Shown piece after piece: positions 32,456 through 44,032 of a stretch of DNA of 64,000 nt (the first letter of the stretch is position 1; every line of letters begins with the position of its first letter). The position numbers were made by a program, and so were the translations under genes. The stretch spans positions 67,501 through 131,500 of the forward strand of contig JABMCL010001972.1 in assembly GCA_018857735.1 (NCBI GenBank). The letters run 5' to 3'. Under the pieces are notes generated by a model, which was not told the DNA's origin, did no database searches, and saw nothing but the letters and a program-made list of their open reading frames with translations. The stretch comes from Alviniconcha marisindica (lineage: Eukaryota > Mollusca > Gastropoda > Provannidae).

Positions 32456-32735
32456 CTTTAAAAAAAAAAAATCGTCTTTATCCTTGTGTAATAAACTCTC
32501 TCTTTTTCTCCCCCCTTTCTCTCTTTTAAGTCTTTACTCTTGTGTAATAAAGTCTGTCTCTGCCCCCCCCCCCCCCCCCCCCCCCCCCCGTCTCTCTTTT
32601 GAATCTTTATCCTTGTGTAATAAACTCTCTCTCTCTCTCTCTCTGCCTCCCCCTCTCTCTTTAAAAGCCTTGTTAATAAAGTCTGTCTCTGCCCGCCTCC
32701 CCCGTTTCTTTTTCTTAATCCTTGTGAATAAACTC

Positions 32736-32767
<32 letters not shown>

Positions 32768-32874
32768 CTCCCCCCCCCCCCCCGTCTCTTTTAAATCTTT
32801 ATCCTGTGTAATAAAGTAAGTCTCTTTCTCTCTCTCTCTTCCTCCCCCCCCTAAATATTTATTCTTGTGTAATA

Positions 32875-32934
<60 letters not shown>

Positions 32935-32935
32935 T
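32456..32935. repeat. Tandem repeat carrying seven AATAAA hexamers
   Basis: Units of 55-75 bp contain TTTTAAATCTTTATCCTTGT, GTAATAAASTCTCTC and a (CT)n or poly-C run. AATAAA appears near 32489, 32543, 32617, 32672, 32727, 32810 and 32870. A 54-bp (CT)n run ends the block. Confidence 0.85.
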
Positions 32936-33063
32936 GGTTGGGGGGGGGACTTAATGTGTTGCTTCATTTTTCAGTAGCGAGGTTGAGGCAGTGTGCGTGT
33001 CCCCGTGTTTTTCAAGTGTGAAGTGTGTGTGGGTGGTGTGGCCCCGTGTTTTTCAAGTCATGT

Positions 33064-33064
33064 G

Positions 33065-33127
<63 letters not shown>

Positions 33128-33132
33128 TGCGT
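33064..33132. repeat. (TG)n followed by (GTGC)n
   Basis: TG run of about 45 bp continuing into GTGCGTGC repeats. Confidence 0.95.
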
Positions 33133-33505
33133 GACACGAACTGTCTGTGCAAACTATATCCGGTGTGACAATTTGGGTCAAGATTAAGGCTGCCATGAGT
33201 TCATCTATATATTTTGTACATAAAAGCCGGCGTGGTTCTTGGTACTTGTACATTTTTGTTTCTCTCTCTCTCTCTATATATATATCTCTCTCTCTCTCTT
33301 GGGGGTAGGGTGGGGAAGGGGGCCAGAATTTTGCTGTGCATCTGAAGCGTGCGGGTGCTTGTTATTTGCCAGAAACGAAAGGGTGTCTGCACTTTCGCGG
33401 TGCAACCGAATCAGCAGTTGCCACGTTTGGAATCTGGAACTTTTTGCTGTTTTTCCTGTGTAATCAAAATGCCCAACGACGTGGCTGGCGCCCGGGTGCC
33501 AGACC

Positions 33506-33531
33506 GGACCGGACCGGACCGGACCGGACCA
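33506..33531. repeat. (GGACC)5 pentanucleotide repeat
   Basis: Five consecutive GGACC units. Confidence 0.95.
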
Positions 33532-33737
33532 GCAGTGCGTGTGCCTACGTGCCGGTGATGTCTGTGGGTCACTTGCTGTGTCAGGCATGGGGACAGACAG
33601 ACAGTTGTTCTTCAAGGCCGGGCGTGGAGTCTTCATATTTTTATATCTCGTGTTTCACACAAAGATGTCGGTATTACTCTCTGTTTGTCTTTGCCTGCAC
33701 CTTGTCCTTTGTAGCTGCTTTGTTGTTGTTGTTGTTG

Positions 33738-33739
33738 CC

Positions 33740-33794
<55 letters not shown>

Positions 33795-33830
33795 TGCACT
33801 CTTCGATGTGTGTGTGTGTGTGTTGTGTGT
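33738..33830. repeat. (CT)n and (TG)n microsatellites
   Basis: CT runs at 33738-33791 and a TG run at 33807-33830. Confidence 0.93.
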
Positions 33831-33839
33831 GTTGAATAA

Positions 33840-34835
33840 TAGTCTCATTGGTGATAAGCCTTCATTTGTTTTTGTTTTCCTTATTTTATTTTTTATTTTT
33901 GTTGTTGTTCTTTTGCATACAAGGGGGGAAAAAGAAGATTTAAATATCGTGATGATGAGATTTGCCTGTGCAAGATGTCTTTGTCTTTGTACAGTGAATT
34001 TTAAGATGCACGAGTGAGCCGATAGACTAGATTGTGTCAGGAAAATAAGCATGTGCAGTAATGTATGTGTATGAGGGGGGGGGGGGGGGGGGGTGCTTTT
34101 TTGGGAGAGCAAGTGATCCTGTCTGTACAATGGGGTTTACCTGCCGAGTCAGTCAACCTTTTTTTTTGTCCAATTGAACTGGGTTTACCAACAGAATCAG
34201 TCATCAATTCTGTGTGATGGGTTTTATCAGCAGAATATAAATACGTACGTGCTCATTTCTGTAGAGTGGGTTTTACCTTCAGAGTGAGAATGAGTACGCG
34301 TGTAGTCCGTTCTTAACTGTGAGGGTTCTGGTCTGTTTTCTAAAGCGGGAGTCCAGAGCTTTCCACCGTTTCTCTGTCATTTTAAGGCCTGGCGAAGGTC
34401 AGGCTATAGCTTTGCGTGCTTGACTGACTGCCAAGGGTTTTGTCTTTCTAGTTTATGCCTTCGGGGTTCGTTCGAATTTTTGGGGGATTTTTATTTTATT
34501 TTATTTTTTAATCCTCTTTGAAACAAAGTGACGTACAACATAAGACAGCAATTTGTTGGCTAGTTGTTTAGTAATGTACCCTGATATGACCTTGGCGGTC
34601 AACCGGGCATTAAATCTAGAATGTATAAAAATCAGTCGATCTGATCGTGAAAAGGTTCTCTCTTTTTTTCTTTTTTTTCTTTTCTTTTTCTTTTTCTTTT
34701 TTGTGGGGGAAGGGGGGGGGGGGGGTCTGGGTAATAGTATGTTCAGAGAGATTTGAAATGTATTGCCAGGGTATACCGACTACAAGGGGTTGTTGTTGTT
34801 TTCCATTCGTTCGTTCATGGACACTATGTGTTGTT
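33840..34835. other. Intergenic sequence, nothing recognised
   Basis: A poly-G run at 34075-34093 and T-rich stretches near 34490 and 34660, otherwise unique with no supported frame. Confidence 0.45.
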
Positions 34836-34839
34836 TATT

Positions 34840-35360
34840 ATGACTTGAATGATTGAAAACATTTGACACTATATTGTCAACGATGAACTTGACTCCCTGG
34901 TGTTTATTATGACTTGAATGCTTGAAAAGCCTTGACACTATACTGTCAAACGATGAACTTGACACTATAGTGTTCAATATGACTTGAATGCTTGAAAAAG
35001 CCTTGACACTATACTGTCAAACGATGAACTTGACACTATAGTGTTCAATATGACTTGAATGCTTGAAAAGGCCTTGACACTATACTGTCAAACGATGAAC
35101 TTGACACTATAGTGTTCTTTGTGACTTGAATGCTTGAAAAGGCCTTGACACTATACTGTCAAACGATGAACTTGACACTATAGTGTTCTTTGTGACTTGA
35201 ATGCTTGAAAAGGCCTTGACACTATACTGTCAAACGATGAACTTGACACTATAGTGTTCTTTGTGACTTGAATGCTTGAAAAGGCCTTGACACTATACTG
35301 TCAAACGATGAACTTGACACTATAGTGTTCATTGTGACTTGAATGCTTGAAAAAGACTCG
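34840..35360. repeat. 71-bp minisatellite with internal palindromes
   Basis: Seven to eight copies of GACTTGAATGCTTGAAAAGG, CCTTGACACTATACTGTCAA, ACGATGAACTTGACACTATA and GTGTTC. Period 71 bp (35052, 35123). Each unit holds the perfect palindrome ACACTATAGTGT and the arm pair TTGACA...TGTCAA. Confidence 0.93.
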
Positions 35361-35808
35361 TCCAGTTCGAGAGTCATTCCATGTGCTACGTCATCCGTAC
35401 ACTACTCCACCGAGGGAGGGCGCGCGCAGCTTCTGACGTAATGAATCTGACGTCGGTGTATACGTGTTTATTATTATCACCTTGTGTCGGGGTTTCGAGG
35501 AGGGCGCCCCTTTAAGCTGTTCTACAGAAGCGGGTTGGGGGTTAGAATAAGGGGCGCTTTCCTGGAACCCTGTGCCCTCACTCACTTTTGTTTTGCAAAT
35601 GACCCACTACATGTTCATTGGTTGCTAATGCTATACTGATTGAGAATTATTGACTGACAAAAACAAAATTGTCCTGTGATGAAAGGACAGACTTACGGCC
35701 CGGTCTTTCTGACTGCTGTGTACTGGTCTCTGTGCCAGGCGATGAATAAATCGTGTAGACTTCCTGCGCGGTGTTCTGTGTGTGGTTTGTGTGTGTGTGG
35801 TTTGTGTG

Positions 35809-35809
<1 letters not shown>

Positions 35810-35874
<65 letters not shown>
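35810..35874. repeat. (TG)n microsatellite
   Basis: TG run of about 62 bp. Confidence 0.97.
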
Positions 35875-35875
<1 letters not shown>

Positions 35876-35994
35876 CCTATTGTGAAATACTGAGGTTGGT
35901 CACGAAAGCACTGGTAACAAATTTAACAGGCAAATAATAATACAATAATAATGAACACTTGCCGAACGCCTCGTTGGCTCGAGATGAGCCCTGA

Positions 35995-37860
35995 ACTTTT
36001 CCCAGTGGCAACTAACACAATACTGGGACAGTGTTACAACACAATACTGAAACAATGGCAACTAACACAATACTGAGACAGTGGTATAACACAATACTGA
36101 CAATGGCAACTAACACAATACTGGGACAGTGTTACAACACAATACTGAAACAATGGCAACTAACACAATACTGAGACAGTGGTATAACACAATACTGACA
36201 ATGGCAACTAACACAATACTGAGACAGTGTTATAACACAATACTGAGAATGGCAACTAACACAATACTGGGACAGTGTTATAACACAATACTGAGACAAT
36301 GGCAACTAACACAATACTGAGACAGTGTTATAGCACAATACTGAGACAATGGCAACTAACACAATACTGAGACAGTGTTATAACACAATACTGAGAATGG
36401 CAACTAACACAATACTGAGACAGTGTTATAACACAATACTGAGACAGTGTTATAACGCAATACCGAGTGTCCCAACACAATACTGAGACAATGGCAATTA
36501 ACACAATACTGGGACAGTGTTATAACACAATACTGAGACAGTGTTACAACACAGTACTGAGACAATGGAAACTCACACAATACTGAGACAATGGAAACTA
36601 ACACAATACTGAGTGTTATAACACAATACTGAGAGTGTTATAACAATATTGAGACAGTGGCAACTAACACAATACTGAGACAATGTTATAACACAATACT
36701 GAGACAGTAACACAATACTGAGACAATGGTAACTAATACAATACTGAGACAGTGTTATAACACAACACTGAGACAATGGCAACTAACACAATACTGAGGC
36801 AGTGCTATAACACAATATTGAGACAATGGCAACTAACATAATACTGAGAGTGTTATAACACAATACTGAGACAATGGCAACTAACACAGTACTGAGAGTG
36901 TTATAACACAATACTGAGACAGTGGCAACTAACACAATACTGATGCAGTGTTAAATACTGAGACAATGGCAACTAACACAATACAGAGACAGTGGCATGA
37001 TAATGGCGATTAACACAATACAGAGATAATAACAACACAGTACAGAGACAATGGCAACTAACACAATACAAGAGACAGTGGCAAGATAATGACGATTAAC
37101 ACAATACTTAGACAATGGCAACGAACACAATGCAGAGACAGTGGCAAGATAATGTCGATTAACACAATACAGAGATAATAACAACACAGTACAGAGACGA
37201 TGGCAACAAACACAACACAGAGACAGTGGCAAGATAATGACGATTAACACAATACTGAGACAATGGCAACGAACACAATGCAGAGACAATGGCAAGATAA
37301 TGGCGATTAACACAATACAGAGATAATAACAACACAGTACAGAGACGATGGCAACAAACACAACACAGAGACAGTGGCAAGATAATGACGATTAACACAA
37401 TACTGAGACAATGGCAACGAACACAACGCAGAGACAGTGGCAAGATAATGGCGATTAACACAATACAGAGATAATAACAACACAGTACAAAGACAATGGC
37501 AACTAACACAATACAGAGACAGTGGCAAGATAATGACGATTAACACAATACTGAGACAATGGCAACGAAACACAACGCAGAGACAGTGGCAGAAGATGGC
37601 AACAAACACAAACAGAAATGATAATGCGATTAAAAAGAGACAATGGCAACAACCAACGCGAGACATGACGATTAATACCAACACAGTACAAAGACAATGG
37701 CAACTAACACAATACAGAGACAGTGGCAAGATAATGACGATTAACACAATACTGAGACAATGGCAACGGACACAACGCAGAGACAGTGGCAAGATAATGG
37801 CAACTAACACAATACTGAGATAATGACTAATGCAGTTACAGAGACAATGGCAACAAACGC
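35995..37860. repeat. 1.9-kb minisatellite of alternating ~24/26-bp units
   Basis: The left two thirds alternate CAATGGCAACTAACACAATA-CTGAGA and CAGTGTTATAACACAATA-CTGAGA as a ~50-bp dimer. From about 36960 a variant with GATAATGACGATTAACACAA and ACAGAGACAGTGGCAA takes over with longer higher-order units (about 120-180 bp). Minus-strand frames of up to 167 residues come from the repeat. Confidence 0.93.
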
Positions 37861-37869
37861 AGTACGGCT

Positions 37870-38460
37870 GAGACGATGACGACTTCTAGAGAGGCCAACG
37901 CAAGAAACAATACAAAGGATAAATACAACGCAATTGCACGTGCACTGGCATTAAAAAACAAACAAAAATCAATTCTATAAAATATTTACTAACCACCCAC
38001 CACCCACCCGCCCGCAGACCGACACACAAACAATGAAAATTACGCATTTCGTTGACGGAAAACTTTAGTTTTTAGAGTGCTGCTTTTAAAAGATACGAGT
38101 AAAAAATAAATGTAAGCTGGAGAAGAAAAAAGAGAAGAAAAAGTGACAGCTCTGAAAGGCAACAACCCCCCAACCCCCACCCGCACCCCCTCCACCCACC
38201 CGCACACCCACACACACCCACACACCCTTCCTCCGTTCCCCTGCAACTCCAGCTCAACACACGTATATATAATATATCCGAACTAGACTGAATCAGGCTT
38301 TGGGCGTTTCTGTAGTCCACTGAACCTACAAAGGGAAGTAATAGCGCTCGCTTTGAGTGTGCAGTACAAGGGACACAACCGCAAATGCTGGAATCGTCTG
38401 CGATACTGGTAAATAGGGTAAATAAAATCAAATCTGCGAAGGTCGCTATCAGTTAAAACA
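37870..38460. other. Intergenic sequence, nothing recognised
   Basis: A CACCC-rich patch at 38165-38230, otherwise unique AT-rich sequence. Confidence 0.45.
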
Positions 38461-38469
38461 CACACACAC

Positions 38470-38470
38470 A

Positions 38471-38546
<76 letters not shown>

Positions 38547-38683
38547 CATGCCTATATATGTATATATAGTAAATAATGCCTGTAATTTGTATCTGTTCAT
38601 CAATAGCTTTGCAAGGACTAGTTAGACAGGTTTTTGACTGAACCTAAACTACAATCATTGTAAAATAAAGTGTTCGAATTCGA

Positions 38684-38720
<37 letters not shown>
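38470..38720 (+). mobile_element. Retroposon-like unit bracketed by (CT)n runs
   Basis: (CT)n at 38472-38543, about 140 bp of sequence containing GCAAGGACTAGTTAGACAGG and AAAATAAAGTG, then (CT)n at 38683-38720. Same order as 31015-31306. Confidence 0.5.
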
Positions 38721-38725
<5 letters not shown>

Positions 38726-39089
38726 GACTGTGATCGGTTTCCTGGGCGAAAACGTTTTTTCTGAACTCATTCAGAGATGCCAACTAGTTCTCCATTTCTG
38801 GTTGTGAACTACTGAGTTCACCCGACTCGGTTTGCATCCAACCGTTGCCCCAGGGTGTGACGCGGGGTGGGGGGGGGGGGGGGGGGCCAGTCAGTCCAAC
38901 TTGCACGTGCAACACGAAACTGCCGAAGTGAGTTCAAGTCCTCTGGGCGCTGAACACTCGACAAAAGGCCTGCCTTAGGGAAAGGTCAGTTCGTGCAGTT
39001 TTTGGTCAGTGATGGTGTGAAAGACGAAGTAAGCCCCAGCTGTCAGTGAGACGTCGGACCCGCAGTTCTGAGGACGAGAACACAACCAA

Positions 39090-39415
39090 GAGCGAGACTT
39101 GCAAGAACTAGACTTGTCTTCTCAGACAGGCAGCTACACCCAAAGTGACTCATCCGGTTTCTCAGTCAGGAACTGAGACAACCAGGAGCAAAATTTGTCA
39201 GCTCAAAGAGACAACCAAGAGAAAGACTTGTCATAAATTATTAGAAGACAACCAAGAGAAGGACTTGTCAACTGAGGCAGACAACCAATGAGAAAGACTT
39301 GTCATATCAGAAGACAACCAAGAGAAGGACTTGTCGGCAACTGAGGCAGACAATGAGAAAGACTTGTCATATCATAAGACAACCAAGAGCAAGACTTGTC
39401 GTCTCAGCGGCCCAC
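39090..39415. repeat. ~40-bp minisatellite
   Basis: Seven or eight diverged copies of AGACAACCAAGAGAARGACT and TGTCRKMAACTGAGGCAG-like spacers. Confidence 0.8.
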
Positions 39416-39477
39416 AGACAACCACGTGCACGTGGAACAAGAAGCAAGTGCAGACACACGCGACACTGGTCAGGCAA

Positions 39478-40037
<560 letters not shown>

Positions 40038-40039
40038 TT

Positions 40040-40450
40040 TTTTTCTCTGTACCCGGCATTTCCCTGATTTAGCTCAACGATAATTCTGTATGCACAGACG
40101 GAATTAACTTTTGAAAATTTATTTTAAACATTAAACAATATGTAACTGGCTTAATCTTCGACTGACGAGGGGGCATTCATCCACACGCAATCCGTAAAAA
40201 TTAGCATGCTTAAGCGTCGTGAGTAATGTTGTAACCTCGGTGTTAAAAGTTAAGCTAGAGTAGCTTAGGCTGGCAAAGACCAGATTAAAGGCTTTTAGCC
40301 CGCTAAGTAAATCTGATCACCACACCAACACGCCATAATTATCATGTTTGCGGAGAGATGTATGGGCCACACGGCACGATTTTTCCACGAGGACGGAAGA
40401 TGTCGTGGAGCTATCTCGGGAGACTGCCGCACAGCATAAACATGGCTGGC
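40040..40450. other. Intergenic sequence, nothing recognised
   Basis: Unique sequence between a microsatellite block and a short foldback remnant. Confidence 0.4.
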
Positions 40451-40451
40451 C

Positions 40452-40518
40452 TCCAAGCACTAGTTTACGACATCACTCCCCCAATTTTGGAGGAAGGTGT
40501 CGGAAAGCGGCGCTCGGG
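40452..40518. mobile_element. Short palindromic foldback derivative
   Basis: TCCAAGCACTAGTTTACGAC is followed almost directly by TTTTGGAGGAAGGTGTCGGA and AAGCGGCGCTCGGGA. The two ends of the 429-bp foldback element are joined with the interior missing. Confidence 0.6.
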
Positions 40519-40589
40519 ACCAGTGTCAGCATAGCCCACTAGGCCTGTTGAAGTCCTCTGGCGTAACTCTGCCGCCCGGTCAACCGTCA

Positions 40590-41917
40590 CCACGAAGACA
40601 GTCAACCACCATAAAGACCAGTCAACCACCACAAAGACAGTCAACCACCACAAAGAAATATCAACCACCACAAAGACAATCAACCACCACAAAGACAGTC
40701 AACCACCATAAAGACAGATCAACCACCACAGTCAACCACCATAAAGACAGTCAACCACCACAAAGACAGTCAACCACCACAAAGACAGATCAACCACCAC
40801 AAAGAAATATCAACAACCACAAAGACAGGTCAAACACACAAAGACAGGGTCAAACACGCTCACAAAAACAAATCAAACACACACACAAAGACAGGTTAAA
40901 CACACTCACAAAGACAGGGTCGAGAACACAAAGACAGGTCAGACACACTCACAAAAACAGGTCAAGCACACAAACGCAGGATCAAACACAAAATGACAGG
41001 TCGAACACACAAAGACAGGTCAAACACACTCACAAAGACAGGTCAAACACACAAAGACAGGTCGAACACACTCACAAAGACAGGTCAAACACCACAAAGA
41101 CAGGTCAAACACACTCACAAAGACAGGTCAAACACACAAAGACAGGTCAAACACACTCACAAAGGCAGGGTCAAACACACAAAGACAGGTCGAACACACA
41201 AGGACAGGTCAAACACACTTACAAAGACAGGTCAAACACACAAAGACAGGTCGAACACACTCACAAAGACAGGTCAAACACACAAAGACAGGTCAAACAC
41301 CACAAAGACAGGGCCAGACACACAAAGACAGGACAAACACACTCACTGACAAAGACCGGTCAAACGCACTCACAAAGACAGGTCAACCACCACAAAAGAC
41401 AGGGTCAGACACACAAAGACAGGTCAAACACACTCACAAAGACAGGTCAACCACCACAAAAGACAGGTCAAACACACTCACAAAGACAGGGTCGGACACA
41501 CAAAGTCAGGTGAAAAACACTCACAAAGACAGGGTCGGACACACAAAGACAGGTCAAACACACTCACAAAGACAGGGTCAAACACACAAAGACAGGTCAA
41601 ACACACTCACAAAGAAAGGGTCAGACACACAAAGACAGGGTCAGACACACAAAGACAGGTCAACCACCACAAAGACAGGATCAGACACAGAAAGGCAGGT
41701 CAACCACCGCAAAGACAGGGTCAGACACACAAAGGCAGGTCAACCACCACAAAGACAGGATCAGACACACAAAGGCAGGTCAACCACCACAAAGACAGGA
41801 TCAGACACACAAAGGCAGGTCAACCACCACAAAGACGGGATCAGACACACAAAGGCATGTCAACCACCACAAAGACAGGGTCAGACACACAAAGGCAGGT
41901 CAACCACCACAAAGACA

Positions 41918-41920
<3 letters not shown>
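40590..41920. repeat. 1.3-kb minisatellite of CAAAGACAGGTCAA units
   Basis: Early part: CAACCACCACAAAGACAGT (about 19 bp). Later part: alternating CAAACACACTCACAAAGACAGG and CAAACACACAAAGACAGG. Long plus-strand frames rich in Thr, Gln, His and Lys (338 and 270 codons) reflect the repeat and lack stops by composition. Confidence 0.92.

Positions 41921-41986
<66 letters not shown>
41921..41986. repeat. (CA)n microsatellite
   Basis: CA run of about 66 bp at the end of the preceding minisatellite. Confidence 0.97.
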
Positions 41987-41989
<3 letters not shown>

Positions 41990-42595
41990 TGGTGGGTGGG
42001 TGTGTTGTTGTTGTTGTTTGTTGTTGGGTTTTTTGTTTGTTTGTTATTTGGAGGGGGCGGAGAGGTATTTTCGCGTGTGTGTGTTGTTGTTGTTTCTTTT
42101 AGTTTTTGTTGTTGTTGTTGGGTGTGTTTTTGTTGTTGTTGTTGTTGTTGTTGTTTTTGGGGGTTTTTTTCTTTTCTTTTTTTCTTTAGTCTTCAACGTC
42201 GAATGCCAATCTTTCCGAAGCGCTGCCTTTACGTACCCGTTAGTCAGTCGACACCTGTTTTTTTCTTTCCCGGCTCTTGTACGGCCACGGTTCAACGCCT
42301 GAAAAGACGGTTCTATAAATAGCAAGCCCCAGATAGAGAATCCGCGCATTTGGACACAATCCGCAATTTCGACGGTTCATCACTCTCCTGCCCGATTATT
42401 TTCACTTTTCAGCTTTCCGCTCAGTTCGGTTTCACGTTCTCCGCCGGCCCAGTAACCACCAGACGCCGGCACACAAACTGATGTTCTTGAGATTTCCATC
42501 TTGGTAGGTTACGTTGCTGGTGCTCCGTTCTGGTACAATCGCCAATGGAAAAATGGGGAGAGCTAAAAACAATACAAAATACAAAACTGCAACTA
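41990..42595. other. GTT-rich then unique sequence
   Basis: GTTGTTGTT-rich low complexity to about 42190, then unique sequence with no supported frame. Confidence 0.5.
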
Positions 42596-42599
42596 AAAT

Positions 42600-42645
42600 A
42601 CCAAACACACATTCACTCACAGACAGAAAGACACACAGACACACG

Positions 42646-42696
<51 letters not shown>

Positions 42697-42744
42697 GCGC
42701 GCGCATCACACCCACACACATGCACACACACACGCGCACACACA

Positions 42745-42775
<31 letters not shown>

Positions 42776-42844
42776 CACACCACACACGCGCCAGCACACA
42801 CACCACGCACGCACGCCGCGCTGCACCACCACCACGCACGCACG

Positions 42845-42883
<39 letters not shown>

Positions 42884-42920
42884 GCACGCACACACACACA
42901 GACACACACACACACACCAC
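42600..42920. repeat. (CA)n/(CACG)n microsatellite block
   Basis: About 320 bp of CA repeats with CGCACG interruptions. It abuts the 3' end of the minus-strand SINE at 42921. Confidence 0.95.
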
Positions 42921-43083
42921 TCCTGCATTAACATGGGCAGCGATGAGAGCCACTTTAATGTTTCATTAATTGCGAGGGACAAAGTCACAAGACAGTGTCC
43001 ACAAACCACATCTTTTGAAGAGAGACGAGAACCGAAGCGGAATCGAACCGAGGTTCCTCTGCTTATCAGCCTAACGCCTTAAA
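42921..43083 (-). mobile_element. SINE family B copy
   Basis: On the minus strand it starts with a tRNA-like head (TAAGGCGTTAGGCTGATAAG; B-box-like GGTTCGATTCC), passes through GACACTGTCTTGTGACTTTG and GTGGCTCTCATCGCTGCCC, and ends TTAATGCAGGAGTGGTGTGTG in the adjoining (TG)n. It matches the plus-strand copy at 43808. Confidence 0.75.
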
Positions 43084-43298
43084 GCGTCGGTGGACAGCTC
43101 CTCGGAGATCATAGTTCAGGAGCTGTGTGAGAGTCGAGGTGGCCGTCCTGGGCTGTCCGTCCTAACGAGCCTTCTGGTTTCCGTGGACGTAAAGCTATAT
43201 TGAACCGTGCTTCGGCATTGGTCAACTTGTCCCTAACATGTCAGCCGACATCTGAGGACATCTGAGGACATCCTCGGAGATGAGTAGTGCCCCCAAAC
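43084..43298 (+). mobile_element. Foldback fragment interrupted by the 162-bp element
   Basis: GCGTCGGTGGACAGCTCCTC (43084 on) and GAGTAGTGCCC (43282 on) correspond to contiguous internal sequence of the foldback element (GCGTCGGTGGACAGCTGCGC ... AGAGTGCCC, 43640-43665). The 162-bp insertion at 43110-43271 sits between them. Confidence 0.6.
43110..43271 (+). mobile_element. ~162-bp short interspersed element with target duplication
   Basis: Runs from CATAGTTCAGGAGCTGTGTG through GTCGAGGTGGCCGTCCTGGG and CGTGGACGTAAAGCTATATT to ACATCTGAGGACATCTGAGG ACAT. It is flanked by an exact 10-bp direct repeat, CCTCGGAGAT, at 43100-43109 and 43272-43281. I see no A/B box or open frame, so its class is unresolved. 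Confidence 0.75.
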
Positions 43299-43727
43299 TC
43301 CAAGCCCTGGTTTACGACATCCTTCCTTCAACCACTGCCGTATTTAGTTACGCCATAGGTCCCAGAAAACTGTCATCTAACGAGCAGTTTTTTGTTGTGT
43401 ACTCCAACAGTAGCAATTTTGTTACAAACAACTCAGATTTTGTCAGACGCTTGTTTGATGTTGCCATGTTGCTTACGCCAGCTCAATAAAACCCAGATCG
43501 TTTGAATCGACACGGAACTTCTTCTTTTTTTTACCCGGGGTGGATGCGTCTCATGTTTACGTGCGTGCTTGGGCGCTAGGTTGCTTTCACAGTCTTGTCA
43601 GTACCCAAACCTTTCGGAGGGCGCTGACCGCGTCGGTGGACAGCTGCGCGGAGATAAAGAGTGCCCCTTCAGTGGCGTAACCAATCTGGCAGAGTTTGGA
43701 GGAAGGTGCCGGAAAGCGATGCTCGGA
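43299..43727 (+). mobile_element. Foldback (MITE-like) element, reference copy
   Basis: About 429 bp. The left end TCCAAGCCCTGGTTTACGAC (continuing to AGTTACGCC) and the reverse complement of the right end (TCCGAGCATCGCTTTCCGGC to GGTTACGCC) align over about 57 bp with moderate mismatch. The interior holds AATAAAACC, a T run followed by ACCCGGGG, and GCGCTTGGGCGC-like sequence. No transposase frame. Inverted copies lie at 53601-53978 and 54240-54526. Confidence 0.7.
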
Positions 43728-43734
43728 GTGTGTA

Positions 43735-43805
43735 CAGTGCCCCTTCAGTGGCGAAACCGATTCTGGGGGAGTAGAGGAGAGCGGTGCCGGAAAGCGAGGC
43801 TTCTG
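43735..43805 (+). mobile_element. Foldback right-end remnant
   Basis: GCCCCTTCAGTGGCGAAACC ... GGTGCCGGAAAGCGAGGCTT duplicates the right end of the neighbouring element. Confidence 0.6.
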
Positions 43806-43807
43806 TG

Positions 43808-43979
43808 AGCCGGTTTGGCCCAGCGGTAAGGCGTTAGGCTGGTAAGCAGAAAGGCCTCGGCTCGACTCTCCTTTCTCTTCACAAAGGTTGCATTTCTGGA
43901 CACTGTCTTGTGACTTGGCCCCTCACTGTTAGTGAAACATTACAATGGCTCTCGTCGCTGCCCATCTTAATGCAGGAGT

Positions 43980-44032
<53 letters not shown>
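43808..44032 (+). mobile_element. SINE family B copy with (TG)n tail
   Basis: A-box-like TGGCCCAGCGG (43816-43826) and B-box-like GGCTCGACTCT (43859-43869), then CACTGTCTTGTGACTTGGCC, ATGGCTCTCGTCGCTGCCC, TTAATGCAGGAG and a (TG)n tail of about 52 bp. Minus-strand copies: 42921-43083 and 13501-14065. Confidence 0.78.

Noticed and set aside
34840..37860. CRISPR-like arrays
   Set aside because: Units are contiguous with no unique spacers, in an intron-containing animal genome; these are minisatellites.
40497..42322. Thr/Gln/His/Lys-rich protein gene
   Set aside because: Repeat composition explains the lack of stops, and the second frame runs on into GTT-rich low complexity.
42432..43009. Cys/Val-rich and Thr/His-rich frames, resembling metallothionein-like proteins at a glance
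   Set aside because: Translations of (CA)n/(TG)n microsatellites.
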